Shown here: positions 31,540-40,593 of the stretch, piece after piece
Position numbering within the stretch: the stretch's first letter is position 1
Layout of the letters: every line of letters begins with the position of its first letter
Assembly (NCBI RefSeq): GCF_913773725.1
Contig: NZ_CAJYGK010000096.1
Coordinates: 19,943-83,942 of the forward strand
Direction: 5' to 3'
DNA from: an uncultured Aquabacterium sp.
GTDB lineage: Bacteria > Pseudomonadota > Gammaproteobacteria > Burkholderiales > Burkholderiaceae_C
Length of the DNA: 64,000 nt
The notes under the pieces: generated by a model
Databases searched by the model: none
What the model was told of the DNA's origin: nothing
The model's input: only the letters and a program-made list of their open reading frames with translations
Made by a program: the position numbers and the translations under genes

Positions 31540-32205
31540 ATGGACGCCGCAACCCTTCAAGCCAAGCTGTACGCCGGCTATGGCAAGGCCGCTGCCGTCA
31601 TGGGCTCGGACTTCCAGCTCTACCGGCCCAATGGCCCCAACAGCCCGCTGGCGCCCGGCAATCTGGTGCGCACGGTCAAGATGGCCCTGGACTCGGAGGC
31701 CAACTACCAATTCCAGCACCCCAACGAATACGGCGACGCGACCTGGTACGCGCTCACCGACGGCTCGGTGCTGCAGCCGGGGGACTACTTCCGCAACGGC
31801 CAGGGCACCTTCTTCGTGGCCGGCATGCAGCCGCTGCTGCCCGTGCTGATCGTGGAGTGCACCCGGCTCATCCGCATCGTGCGCCAACAGTCTCGCCAGC
31901 AGGTCGGCGCCGTGGGCTACGGCGGCATCCAGACGGCCAATGAGCTGGATGTGCTGGGCTCGGCCGACCCGGCAACACACTGGCCCGCCTCGGTGCTGCT
32001 GGGCGGCGGCGGCAGCATCCCGAACCTGGGGCTGCCAGGCTCCACCCCGGCGGCCTCTCGGCGCGTGCTGCTGCCGCCGTCCGTGCCGGTCAACCTGTTT
32101 GCCGGCGACATCATCATGGATGACCTGGGCCGCCGGCTGTCCATCATCGCCCCCGAGCTGACCGAGCTTGGCTGGCGGATCAATGTTGCGGAGATTCATG
32201 CCTGA
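31540..32205 (+). CDS. Virion connector protein
   Basis: 221 residues: helical start (DAATLQAKLYAGYGKAAAVMGSDFQLYRPNG), then beta-rich with ADGSVLQPGDYF-like TDGSVLQPGDYF and DIIMDDLGRRLSIIAPELTELGWRI. Its place between connector and tail genes suggests a head-tail joining or stopper protein. Function inferred. Confidence 0.55.
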   Translation: MDAATLQAKLYAGYGKAAAVMGSDFQLYRPNGPNSPLAPGNLVRTVKMALDSEANYQFQHPNEYGDATWYALTDGSVLQPGDYFRNGQGTFFVAGMQPLLPVLIVECTRLIRIVRQQSRQQVGAVGYGGIQTANELDVLGSADPATHWPASVLLGGGGSIPNLGLPGSTPAASRRVLLPPSVPVNLFAGDIIMDDLGRRLSIIAPELTELGWRINVAEIHA

Positions 32206-33065
32206 TGGCCGACCTGTCCGACGTTACGCAGGCCCTGGTGGCCTTGATCGCCTCTGCCGCCTACCCCAACGGCACGGCGCAGCCAGCGGCCACCGGAGCG
32301 CCCACCCGCATCTATGAGGGCTGGCCTGTTCCTCGCCATCTGGACGAGGAATTGCAGGCCGGCGCCATCAACGTGAGCGTCTACCCGCTGCCGGGTGAAC
32401 AGCTCACGACCCGATACCTCAACGACGGCGAGGACGTGCTGTCGATCAGCACGCCAAAGCTGTCGGCCTCGGTGACTGGCCAGGTCATCACGCTGTCCGG
32501 GCAGATCCCTGCAGCCGATGACCCGCACACCCTGCTGGCCATCGTCAACGGCCAGCCGTACGAATACGCCATCAAGGCCACCGACACCATGGCGCAGGCC
32601 GCGGCCGGGCTGGCTGCCAGGATCGCCACGGGCGTGCCCGGCACGACCTCGGCTGGCGCGGCCATCACCGTGCCGGCCGCCGGCCGAATCCGGGCTGTGC
32701 GCGTGGCCGTCACGGGCTCCTTCGTGCGTGAGGTCCGGCGCCAGGCGCGCAACTTCCAGATCACCATATGGGCGCCCAGCCCCGAGCTGCGCGCCCAGGC
32801 CGCCGGGGCGATCGACCCCGTGCTGGCTGACACCGAGTTCCTGACCCTGCCGGACCAGAAGGCTCGACTGCGGTACGTGGCCAGCCCGATCTCCGACGGC
32901 GGCCAGCAAGACCGCGCCTGGCGCCGCGATCTGATCTACATGGTCGATTACGGCACCACGGTGCAGCGCAGCACCACCACGGTGGCCAGCATGGCCATCA
33001 GTACGACGCCGGAGGGCGTCAACCCGGCCGTGGCCAACCTCAACGTCAACACCACCAACCTGTGA
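32205..33065 (+). CDS. Tail completion / minor tail protein
   Basis: 286 residues. An N-terminal helical part (DLSDVTQALVALIASAAY), then a beta-rich insertion (LSASVTGQVITLSGQIPAADDPHTLLAIVNGQPYEYAIK), like those in Burkholderia-phage tail terminators. It overlaps the previous stop (TGATG-type) and precedes the sheath gene. Function inferred. Confidence 0.55.
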   Translation: MADLSDVTQALVALIASAAYPNGTAQPAATGAPTRIYEGWPVPRHLDEELQAGAINVSVYPLPGEQLTTRYLNDGEDVLSISTPKLSASVTGQVITLSGQIPAADDPHTLLAIVNGQPYEYAIKATDTMAQAAAGLAARIATGVPGTTSAGAAITVPAAGRIRAVRVAVTGSFVREVRRQARNFQITIWAPSPELRAQAAGAIDPVLADTEFLTLPDQKARLRYVASPISDGGQQDRAWRRDLIYMVDYGTTVQRSTTTVASMAISTTPEGVNPAVANLNVNTTNL

Positions 33066-33073
33066 GGCATCAC

Positions 33074-33223
33074 ATGAAGCTGATCGTGACCGAGCCCTTT
33101 GCCGACTTCCAGCGCGGCGACGAGATCACCGACCCCGAGCTGGTGGCCGCCATCCTGGAAGACGAGCGCCAGTGCTGCGTCGTCCGGGCTGCCGAGCCGC
33201 AGCCGGAGCCCGACGCCGAGTAA
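33074..33223 (+). CDS. Small acidic virion protein (49 residues)
   Basis: MKLIVTEPFADFQRGDEITDPELVAAILEDERQ and an acidic Glu/Pro tail. The layout matches the small gene after the capsid (30916), as if duplicated. Function unknown. Confidence 0.6.
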   Translation: MKLIVTEPFADFQRGDEITDPELVAAILEDERQCCVVRAAEPQPEPDAE

Positions 33224-33246
33224 TCGCAGCCCCCACCGCACGCAAG

Positions 33247-33269
33247 GCCCGCCACCCGGCGGGCTTTTT
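33247..33269 (+). terminator. Intrinsic terminator
   Basis: GCCCGCC-ACCC-GGCGGGC followed by five T, before the sheath gene. Confidence 0.85.
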
Positions 33270-33294
33270 CTTTGTCCACCCGTAGGAGCAACAC

Positions 33295-34821
33295 ATGCCT
33301 GTTGTGCAACAGGGCTCGATCAACACCACCGCGCTGATCGTCCCCGACCTCTACGTGCAGATCGTCCCGCCCTCGGTGACGCTGCTCAATGGCCTGCCCA
33401 CCAACATCCTGGGCATCGTCGGCACCGCTTCGTGGGGCCCGCTGAACAACCCCGTGACCATCGGCGACATGGCCGGCTATGCGCGGCAGTTTGGCGACAT
33501 TCGCAACCGCAAGTTCGACGCCGGCACCGCCGTGGCTGCCGCTGTCCTGCAGGGCGCCAACAACATGCGCGTGGTGCGCGTGTCTGACGGCACCGACGTG
33601 GCCGCCTCCGTCGTGGTGCAGTCCAACTGCATCACCTTCACCTCTCGCTTCACCGGCACCCTGGCCAACAGCGACCAGATCACGATCGCCGCCGGCACCC
33701 GGGCGAACACCTGGCGCGTGACCGTGGCCCGCCCCGGCCAGGTTCCCGAGGTCTTCGACAACATCAGCGGCACCGGCAACGCGCTGTGGGTCAACATGGC
33801 CAGCGCGATCAACAACGGGGTCAGCGGCGTGCGCGCTGCCTCCGACTTCATCGTGGCCACGGCCGGCGCCGGCACCGCCACGCCGACCGCGCAGACCTAC
33901 ACCCTCACGGGCGGCACCGACGGCGCCAACGTGACCAGCTCGGCCCTGGTGGGCGTGGACACCTCGCCCCGCCGCGGCATGTTCGCCCTGCGCGGCACGG
34001 GCGCCAGCATCGGCGTGCTGGCCGACTGCGACGACAGCACCACCTTCTCCAACCAGGTGAGCTTTGCGCTGTCGGAGGGCATCTACATGATCGGCACCGG
34101 CCCGTCCGGCGAAACGATCAGCTCGGCCATCAGCGCGAAGAACACCGCCGGCATCGACAGCTACGCATTCAAGCTCATGCTGGGCGATTGGGTGCAGTTC
34201 AACGATACGGTCAACGGCGTGATCCGCCTGGTCAGCCCGCAAGGCTTCATCGCCGGGCGCCTGGCCAACCTGTCGCCCGAACAGTCGAGCCTGAACAAGC
34301 CGATCTACGGGATCGTTGGCACCCAGCAGTCGTCCCGCGGCCTGGTGTACTCCGCCGCCGAGCTGCAGCAGCTTGGCCAGGCCGGCATCGACGTGATTAC
34401 GAACCCCGCGCCGGGCGGCAACTACTTCGCTGCCCGCTTCGGCCGCAACACGTCGAGCAACGCTGTCATCCGAGGCGACAACTACACCCGGATGACCAAT
34501 TACATCGCCTACACGCTGAACGCGGGCATGGGGCTGTTCATCGGCCGCCTGCACACCCCGCAGTTCCGCCTGGAGGCGGGCGCCACCGTGTCGTCCTTCC
34601 TCGATGGCATGTGGCAGCAGGGGATGATCGGCTCGGCCGACGGCTCGATCCCCTACAGCGTGCAAATCGACAACGCCAACAACCCGCAGGCCCGGGTGGC
34701 CCTGGGCTACGCGCAGATGGACGTGAAGGTGCGCTACCTGTCCATCGTCGAAAACTTCATCGTCAACGTGGAGGGCGGCCAGTCGGTGCAGATCAACCGC
34801 CAGGCGATCGCTCAGAGCTGA
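33295..34821 (+). CDS. Contractile tail sheath protein
   Basis: 508 residues. The N-terminal strand PTNILGIVGTASWGPLNNPVTIGDMAGYARQFGD is the sheath-family hallmark, and the C-terminal domain (VKVRYLSIVENFIVNVEGGQSVQI) ends in the strand that interlocks subunits. An insertion rich in T, G and A (about 100-270) is probably the surface domain. It defines the virion as a myovirus. Confidence 0.9.
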   Translation: MPVVQQGSINTTALIVPDLYVQIVPPSVTLLNGLPTNILGIVGTASWGPLNNPVTIGDMAGYARQFGDIRNRKFDAGTAVAAAVLQGANNMRVVRVSDGTDVAASVVVQSNCITFTSRFTGTLANSDQITIAAGTRANTWRVTVARPGQVPEVFDNISGTGNALWVNMASAINNGVSGVRAASDFIVATAGAGTATPTAQTYTLTGGTDGANVTSSALVGVDTSPRRGMFALRGTGASIGVLADCDDSTTFSNQVSFALSEGIYMIGTGPSGETISSAISAKNTAGIDSYAFKLMLGDWVQFNDTVNGVIRLVSPQGFIAGRLANLSPEQSSLNKPIYGIVGTQQSSRGLVYSAAELQQLGQAGIDVITNPAPGGNYFAARFGRNTSSNAVIRGDNYTRMTNYIAYTLNAGMGLFIGRLHTPQFRLEAGATVSSFLDGMWQQGMIGSADGSIPYSVQIDNANNPQARVALGYAQMDVKVRYLSIVENFIVNVEGGQSVQINRQAIAQS

Positions 34822-34861
34822 CGCTACCCACCCCTTGACCCTGCCGTGAAAGCGGCACCGT

Positions 34862-34896
34862 GAGCCCGCCAGGCCCTGCCGGCGGGCTCTTGTCTT
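34862..34896 (+). terminator. Intrinsic terminator
   Basis: GAGCCCGCC/GGCGGGCTC with an interrupted T run, between sheath and tube genes. It may set the ratio of the two. Confidence 0.65.
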
Positions 34897-34912
34897 TGTA
34901 GGAGAGCTACCC

Positions 34913-35344
34913 ATGCCCATGAACGGCTTTACCGTAGGCCGCGACGTGTCGCTGTCGGTTGTCACCGCCAACGGCCCGCTGCGCCTGACGCTCATCACTG
35001 GCTTCTCGGCCAAGCCCAACACCGCCGAAACCCGCGTCAAGGGTCTGGACGGTGTGACGCGCTATCTGCGCTTCCCCGACGGCTGGTCGGGCTCGTTCGA
35101 CGTGGAGCGCCAGGACAGCACGGTGGACGACTACTTTGCCCAGCTCGAAGCCAACTACTACGCCGGCATCAACGAGCAGCCGGCAACCATCACCGAAACC
35201 ATCACCGAGCCCAACGGCAGCGTCACGCAATGGCGCTACACGGGCGTGCTGTTGAAGCTGGAAGACGCCGGCACGTTCCAGGGCGATCAGACCGTCAAGC
35301 AGCGCCTGTCCTGGGTCGCTGCCCGCAAGATCAAGCTGGCCTGA
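34913..35344 (+). CDS. Tail tube protein
   Basis: 143 residues, beta-rich (VGRDVSLSVVTANGPLRLTLITGFSAKP, GSFDVERQDSTVDDYFAQLEANYYAG, RLSWVAARKIKLA). Position and size fit the inner tube that the sheath surrounds. Confidence 0.8.
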   Translation: MPMNGFTVGRDVSLSVVTANGPLRLTLITGFSAKPNTAETRVKGLDGVTRYLRFPDGWSGSFDVERQDSTVDDYFAQLEANYYAGINEQPATITETITEPNGSVTQWRYTGVLLKLEDAGTFQGDQTVKQRLSWVAARKIKLA

Positions 35345-35380
35345 CGGCCGGCGCCACCCAACCCCCGGAGGTAGAACAAC

Positions 35381-35770
35381 ATGCAACCGACCGTCACCCT
35401 GAACCAGACCCCCAGCGCCCAGCTCATCGCGCATGCCGCGCAGGAGGGCGAAGTCACCGACGGCCTGGGCCGCGCCATCAAGCTGCGCAAGCCCGGCGTG
35501 CTCGCGCAGTTCCGCCTCATCGAAGCCGTGGGCGACTCGGCCAAGAATGAGGTCTACATGGCCATGGTGATGCCACTGCTGTTCGTGGCGAGCATCGACG
35601 GCGAGGAAGTCGAGCCCATCGTGCGCAAGTCCGAGCTGGAGGCCCTTATCAACCGGCTGGGCGACGAGGGCGTGACCGCCGTTGTCTCCAAGGTGGCCGA
35701 AACCTTTGGTGCCCGCGATCCCGAGGCAGACAAGGCCGCGCTAAAAAAGCCGCAACAGCCGCCCCAATAA
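35381..35770 (+). CDS. Tail assembly chaperone, short form
   Basis: 129 residues. It is required to load the tape measure during tail assembly. Beta start, then helical, with a terminal Lys/Gln/Pro tail. A slippery heptamer A-AAA-AAG lies at 35743-35749 near the end, allowing a longer form. Confidence 0.8.
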   Translation: MQPTVTLNQTPSAQLIAHAAQEGEVTDGLGRAIKLRKPGVLAQFRLIEAVGDSAKNEVYMAMVMPLLFVASIDGEEVEPIVRKSELEALINRLGDEGVTAVVSKVAETFGARDPEADKAALKKPQQPPQ

Positions 35771-35922
35771 GGGAGCGGCTGTGGCTGGTCAAGAACGGTG
35801 TGCCGTTCGATGTGGCGTTCTCGCTGGACGAGTGCACGGCCGCCGGCTGGTGCATCGCGTTCTCCGAAATGGAGGGCCACAAGTTCGACTGGAACACCAT
35901 GTCCTTCAAGGATGAGCAATGA
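35381..35922 (+). CDS. Tail assembly chaperone, long -1 frameshift form (G-T-like)
   Basis: Slipping one base back on A-AAA-AAG (35743-35749) joins the short form to a downstream frame encoding RERLWLVKNGVPFDVAFSLDECTAAGWCIAFSEMEG. The result is about 180 residues, ending at 35922. The stop overlaps the next ATG (ATGA). The extension has the helical, aromatic pattern of tail-chaperone T domains. Two chaperone forms from a -1 shift are a conserved trait of tailed phages; the signal here is direct, the efficiency unknown. Confidence 0.75.
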
Positions 35923-36431
35923 GCACACGCATTGCGCGGCCGCTGCCGCGAACACAACAGTTCGGCAGCGTGACCGACTTCCTCACGCACATGTCCGTGG
36001 TGCACCAGCGCATCGAGCGCCACACCGAGCGGGGGCTGGAGCGCGTGGCCAAGGTGCTGGCCAAGGACATGCGCCAGCAGATCGGCCACTACCAGCCGGC
36101 TGTCGGGCCGTTCCCGTCGTGGGATGCGCTGTCGCCGACCTACGAGGCGCGCAAGGTGGCTGCCGGCTTCAAGGCTGGCGCCCCCTTGCTGCGCACCGGG
36201 GAAATGCGCGACAGCATCGGCTACGAGGTCAAGGGCGATCAGGCCGTCATCGGCGCCAAAGACCCCAAGGCGATCGCGCATGAGCTGGGCACGGCCAAGA
36301 TCCCGCCGCGCCCCTTCATCGGGCCGGCGGTCTTTCGCAACCGCAAGCTCATCGAGCAGATCCTGGGGGACGCCCTGCGCGACGGCGTGCTGGGTGGCGA
36401 GCTGACGGACGCGGGCGGCTACTTCGACTGA
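35919..36431 (+). CDS. HK97 gp10 / virion-morphogenesis-like tail completion protein
   Basis: 170 residues. Helical N-terminus (VHQRIERHTERGLERVAKVLAKDMRQQIGHYQP), then LSPTYEARKVAAGFKAGAPLLRTGEMRDSIGYEVKGD, IAHELGTAKIPPRPFIGPA, a pattern of phage gp10/gpG-like tail completion proteins. It overlaps the chaperone stop. Confidence 0.7.
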   Translation: MSTRIARPLPRTQQFGSVTDFLTHMSVVHQRIERHTERGLERVAKVLAKDMRQQIGHYQPAVGPFPSWDALSPTYEARKVAAGFKAGAPLLRTGEMRDSIGYEVKGDQAVIGAKDPKAIAHELGTAKIPPRPFIGPAVFRNRKLIEQILGDALRDGVLGGELTDAGGYFD

Positions 36432-36435
36432 GGGC

Positions 36436-36687
36436 CTACAGGCCCAACAGGATCACGAACAGGCTGAAAGCCCCGCCGATCAACACGACGCCGCCGAGCG
36501 CGACGAGCACCAGGCCGACCAGGCCAAGGATCAGGCGCGCCAGGAGCTGCCCCGGGCTCTGGGGCGGCTGCACGGCCTGCGCCTGGCGGCCGCTGACGGG
36601 CCGGATGTGCGGGTACTGCACAAAGCTGAAACGGTCTGCTGCCCATTCGTGCGCCCGCAGCTTGGCGCGTTCAAACCAACTTCTCAT
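36436..36687 (-). CDS. Small membrane protein on the opposite strand (moron candidate)
   Basis: 83 residues. A soluble basic start (MRSWFERAKLRAHEWAADRF), then about 32 hydrophobic residues (LLARLILGLVGLVLVALGGVVLIGGAFSLFVILLGL) able to form one or two membrane helices. It fits exactly between two tail genes but reads the other way, so it is probably expressed in the lysogen. Superinfection exclusion is a guess. Confidence 0.65.
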   Translation of the reverse strand: MRSWFERAKLRAHEWAADRFSFVQYPHIRPVSGRQAQAVQPPQSPGQLLARLILGLVGLVLVALGGVVLIGGAFSLFVILLGL

Positions 36688-36698
36688 GGTGCTGTTCT

Positions 36699-38528
36699 AT
36701 GTTTGAAGCCTACGCGATCGGCATCCGGCTATCGCTCATCAACAACGTCACCAGCGGGCTGACCTCGATCATTGGCCAGTTCCAGACGTTCAACGGCCAC
36801 ATCGGCCGCACACAGGGTCAACTGTCCGCGCTGGAAAGTCAACTGTTGCGGATCTCGCGCCTGACCCTGGCGGGCGGCGCGCTCAGTGGCGTGGGTCTGT
36901 TCGGCCTTGGCATGTTCAAGGGGCCGCTGGATGCAGCGCGGGAGTATGAAACAGCCTACGCCCGCTTCAAGACCCTCAACCTGGGGGATGTTGTCAACGA
37001 GCAGGCCGACAGCTTTGCCCGCGGTGCACACAAGTTCGGCACCAGTGCGGCGCAGATGATGGACACGTTCCGCGAGTCCTACGCCTTCTTCGGCAACATG
37101 AAAGACGCGCAGGAGGCGGCCGGCAAGATCGCCGAGCTGAACGCGGCCAACAGTGTCCTGTTCGGCGGCCAGGTGCGTGCCATCGACAGCACCGCCACCC
37201 GGGCGCTGATGCGCTTCGCCGACATGCGCGGCGCCACCAACAGCCCCAAGGCGTTTTTCAGCACTCTCGACCTGGCGCAGCGCATGGTCACGGGCTCTGG
37301 CGGCGCCCTGCAGTTCAACGACCTGGAGCAGTTCGCCAAGACCGGCGGCACGGCCTTCAAGACCCTCTCCGACGAGGGCCTGATTAACCTGGCGTCGGCC
37401 ATGCAGGAAATGGGCGGCTCCCGCACGGGTACGTCGCTCATGACGATGTACCAGAACCTTGTCGCCGGGCGCGCTACGCAGCAGGCCAAGCTGGCCTGGG
37501 CGGATCTCGGCCTGGCCACCCTCAAGCAGATGAAGATCGGCGAGGTGGGTGGCAAGAAGCAGACGCGCAACGTCATCGAGGTGAACCCCGAGTTCCTGTC
37601 GATGATGCGCACCGACCCGGTGATGGCGCTATCCAAGTTCATGATGCCGGCCATCGAGCGCAAGCTGGGCCCTGGCGCCACGGACGACGCCAAGGCCAAG
37701 GTCATCAACGACCTGTTCAGCGACCGCACCGGCTCCAGCCTGGCCAGCGGCGTGGCCCTGCAGATGGTGCAGGTGCTGCGCGACGCGAAGTTCATCAAGA
37801 ACGCCAAGGGCGTGGATGGCACGATCTCCGATGCCAAGAACACGACCGACGGCGCCCTGGTGGATCTGCAAGCGAAGTGGAAGGACACGCTCAAGGAGCT
37901 GGGCGTGGTGGTGCTGCCCATCGCCACGAAGGCCGCCCGAGAGCTGACCAACATCCTCAAGTCGGCGCAGGAGTTCGTCAAAGAGTACCCGGGCCTGACC
38001 AAGACCATGGTGGTGGCCGGCGGCATCCTGTCCACGCTGGCGATCATGGGCGGCGGCCTCATGCTGCTGCAAGGCGGCCTGCTGGCTGTGCGCACCGCCC
38101 TGGGTGTGGGCGCGGCCGGCTCGGTGGGCGCCATGCTCACGGGTGCAGCCACGGGCCTGGGCCTCCTTGCGGCCAAGGTGGCGCTGCTGGGCGGCGCGCT
38201 GTACCTCGGCACCAAGGCGGGCGACTGGATCAACGACAACCTCGTTAACCCCGGCGTGGAGCGCCTGACTGGCCAGAAGGGGCAGACCCTGGGCGGCTGG
38301 ATCTACGACCTGTTCAACGACGACCCGATGGCCAAGCCGGACAAGCACATCCGCTCCGGCCCGGCGCGCACGGTGCAGGTCAACACGCAGATCAACCTCG
38401 ACGGCAAGAAGGTGGCCAGCGTTGTCTCGCGCCACCAGGCCGACGCAGCGCGCAAGCCCATGGCCAGCGGCTCGCAGTTCGACCCGAATTTCGGGCTGCC
38501 GCCGATGTACCTCACCAACCTCCGGTAA
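36699..38528 (+). CDS. Tail tape measure protein
   Basis: 609 residues, mostly helical, with hydrophobic segments in the C-terminal third (VVAGGILSTLAIMGGGLMLLQGGLL; GLGLLAAKVALLGGALYLG), as usual for tape measures. Helical stretches near 40-60 and 380-410 look coiled. Length would set the tail length. It follows the chaperone genes, with one inverted membrane gene between. Confidence 0.85.
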   Translation: MFEAYAIGIRLSLINNVTSGLTSIIGQFQTFNGHIGRTQGQLSALESQLLRISRLTLAGGALSGVGLFGLGMFKGPLDAAREYETAYARFKTLNLGDVVNEQADSFARGAHKFGTSAAQMMDTFRESYAFFGNMKDAQEAAGKIAELNAANSVLFGGQVRAIDSTATRALMRFADMRGATNSPKAFFSTLDLAQRMVTGSGGALQFNDLEQFAKTGGTAFKTLSDEGLINLASAMQEMGGSRTGTSLMTMYQNLVAGRATQQAKLAWADLGLATLKQMKIGEVGGKKQTRNVIEVNPEFLSMMRTDPVMALSKFMMPAIERKLGPGATDDAKAKVINDLFSDRTGSSLASGVALQMVQVLRDAKFIKNAKGVDGTISDAKNTTDGALVDLQAKWKDTLKELGVVVLPIATKAARELTNILKSAQEFVKEYPGLTKTMVVAGGILSTLAIMGGGLMLLQGGLLAVRTALGVGAAGSVGAMLTGAATGLGLLAAKVALLGGALYLGTKAGDWINDNLVNPGVERLTGQKGQTLGGWIYDLFNDDPMAKPDKHIRSGPARTVQVNTQINLDGKKVASVVSRHQADAARKPMASGSQFDPNFGLPPMYLTNLR

Positions 38529-38534
38529 TCGACC

Positions 38535-39491
38535 ATGCAACCTCTGACCAAGCTCAAGCTGGGGGACTTCACGTTCTCCGGCACCGAGATCCCCGAGGCC
38601 ATCGTCTTCGGTGGCCAGCAGGCGCTCGTCGTCCACCGGCTCGTCGGCGGCCGCCGCATCATCGACGCCATGGGCCGCGACGATGCGGCGCTGGACTGGT
38701 CGGGCGTGCTGTTCGGCTCCGAAGCCCTGGCGCGTGCCCGGTACCTCGACTGGCTGCGCATCAGCGGCCAGCAGCTCGACCTGTCGTGGTCGGAGCTGTC
38801 TTACCGGGTGGTGGTGCGCTCGTTCTCGGCGCGCTACCAGCTTGCCAACCACATCCCCTACAGCATCAGTTGCGAGGTGGTGGAGCAGACCAGCCAGCCG
38901 GTGCGCGCCGCACCCCCTGCGGGCGCTGACGTGGCGATCCAGCAGGACATGGCCGAGGCCAGCCGGCTGGGCGCGCAGATTGGCGACGGCCCGCTGTCGC
39001 AGGCGCTGGCTTCGCTGGATTCGGCCATCAAGGCAGTCTCCAGCTTTGCCGGCGCGGCGCAGTCCACCATCGGCTCGGTGGTCGCGCCCATCCAGGCCGT
39101 GCAGGCCCGGGTGCAGGTGCTGGTGGGTGCGGCTGGCTCGACGCTGGCCAACGTGACCACGCTGGGCGGCATCGTTCCCAACAACCCCATCAGCCGCCAG
39201 GTGGCCGCCCTGGCTGGCCAGGCAGCCGCCATGCAGCAAACCCCGCTGCTGCTGCAACTGCAGGCCGTCACGGCACGCATGCAGGACAACGTGGCGCTGG
39301 CCAGCTCCGGCCAGTCGATCACCACGGCCGGCGGCAACCTGTTCAAGCTGGCCGCCGACCTGTACGGCGACGCGGCCGAGTGGGCCACCCTGGCCCGTGC
39401 GAACAAGCTGTCCGACCCGGTGCTGACCGGCGTGCAGACCCTGACTGTTCCGGCCAAGCCGGACGGCAATGGAGGCGTACCCCGTGCCTGA
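38535..39491 (+). CDS. Baseplate/tail protein with LysM-like C-terminus
   Basis: 318 residues. The N-terminal domain (KLGDFTFSGTEIPEAIVFGGQQALVVHRLVGGRRIID) is typical of the protein after the tape measure. A helical middle follows, and the end GNLFKLAADLYGDAAEWATLARANKLSDP fits a LysM/gp53-like module. It probably bridges tube and baseplate hub. Confidence 0.75.
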   Translation: MQPLTKLKLGDFTFSGTEIPEAIVFGGQQALVVHRLVGGRRIIDAMGRDDAALDWSGVLFGSEALARARYLDWLRISGQQLDLSWSELSYRVVVRSFSARYQLANHIPYSISCEVVEQTSQPVRAAPPAGADVAIQQDMAEASRLGAQIGDGPLSQALASLDSAIKAVSSFAGAAQSTIGSVVAPIQAVQARVQVLVGAAGSTLANVTTLGGIVPNNPISRQVAALAGQAAAMQQTPLLLQLQAVTARMQDNVALASSGQSITTAGGNLFKLAADLYGDAAEWATLARANKLSDPVLTGVQTLTVPAKPDGNGGVPRA

Positions 39492-40593
39492 CCTCATCAC
39501 CAACACCCCACAGGTGCGCTCGCCTCGCGGCGCCGTGCTGGTCAACGACGTGCCGGTGGAATGGGAGTCGTGGAGCGTGTCCAACAACGCCACGTCCGAC
39601 GCCGACGAGTTCTCGGTGTCGATCCCTGCCAGCGCGCTGCCCGCCGAGCTGCCGCTGGCGCAGATCCTGGACGGCCGCAGCTTGCGCGTGGAGATCCGCG
39701 CCGGGCTGTTCACCGACCCGACCAAGGCCACGCTGTCGGCCATGGCCACGCTGATCGTGGGCCGCACCGACGACGTGGTGTTCGACCCCGTGCGCGGCTC
39801 CATCGACCTGGCGGGGCGCGACTTCACCGGCCTGCTGATCGACCGCAAGACCTCGGAGAAGTTCGGCAACCTCACGGCCAGCCAGATCGCCACCAAGCTG
39901 GCCGCCCGAGTCGGCCTCATGCCCCGAGTGACCGACACCAAGGCGCTGGCCGGGCGCTACTACGCCATCGACCACGCCCTGAGCACCCGGGAGGTCAGCG
40001 AGTGGGATCTGCTGCAGTGGCTGGCCCAGCAGGAGGACTTCCTGGCGGTCGTGCGCGGCAACGAGCTGTATTTCGGCCCGAAGCCCAAGGGCGGCGACCC
40101 TTACGTGCTGCAGTGGCGGCAAGGGCAGGGCGGCCCGTCGTCGTTCGATGGCGAGCGGCTTTACCTCAAGCGCAACCTGACCGTGGCCAAGGACGTGACC
40201 GTGACGGTGCGGAGCTGGAACCCCAAGTCCAAGACCGTGATCGTGGCGACCTACCCGCGCAGCAAGGCCAAGGGCGCGGCGCCTGGCACCAGCGGCGCGG
40301 CCGTCCCCGACGGCTTCGTGCGCAACATCCCCGGGCTCACGCAGGAGCAGGCGCTGCAGCGCGCTCAGGCCCTGCATGCCCAGCTCACGGCCCACGAAAT
40401 GCGCATGGAGGCCACCGTGCCAGGCGACACCGTGCTGACCGTGCAGACGCCCATCGCGCTGCGCGGCACGGGCACGGCCTTCGATCAGACCTACTACCCC
40501 GAGGCCATCCAGCGAAGCATGAGCTTCACGGATGGCTTCCAGATGACCGTGCGCGCCAAGAACCGGGCGCCCGGCAACGAGGTGAACCTGTGA
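39469..40593 (+). CDS. Baseplate hub protein (gpD/gp27-like)
   Basis: 374 residues. The hub-like segments are RGSIDLAGRDFTGLLIDRKTSE, SEWDLLQWLAQQEDFLAVVRGNELYFGPKP, and the late beta domain ending RAKNRAPGNEVNL. It forms the central hub on which the spike sits. ATG 39469 is used; GTG 39484 is a possible alternative. Confidence 0.78.
   Translation: MEAYPVPDLITNTPQVRSPRGAVLVNDVPVEWESWSVSNNATSDADEFSVSIPASALPAELPLAQILDGRSLRVEIRAGLFTDPTKATLSAMATLIVGRTDDVVFDPVRGSIDLAGRDFTGLLIDRKTSEKFGNLTASQIATKLAARVGLMPRVTDTKALAGRYYAIDHALSTREVSEWDLLQWLAQQEDFLAVVRGNELYFGPKPKGGDPYVLQWRQGQGGPSSFDGERLYLKRNLTVAKDVTVTVRSWNPKSKTVIVATYPRSKAKGAAPGTSGAAVPDGFVRNIPGLTQEQALQRAQALHAQLTAHEMRMEATVPGDTVLTVQTPIALRGTGTAFDQTYYPEAIQRSMSFTDGFQMTVRAKNRAPGNEVNL

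Noticed and set aside
29305..32199. 964-codon minus-strand frame opposite the capsid and connector genes
   Set aside because: Same antisense-shadow pattern; well-supported plus-strand genes occupy the region.
33070..35040. 656-codon minus-strand frame opposite the sheath gene
   Set aside because: Antisense shadow of a clear sheath protein.
37629..39941. 770-codon minus-strand frame opposite tape measure and baseplate genes
   Set aside because: Antisense shadow of clear tail genes.
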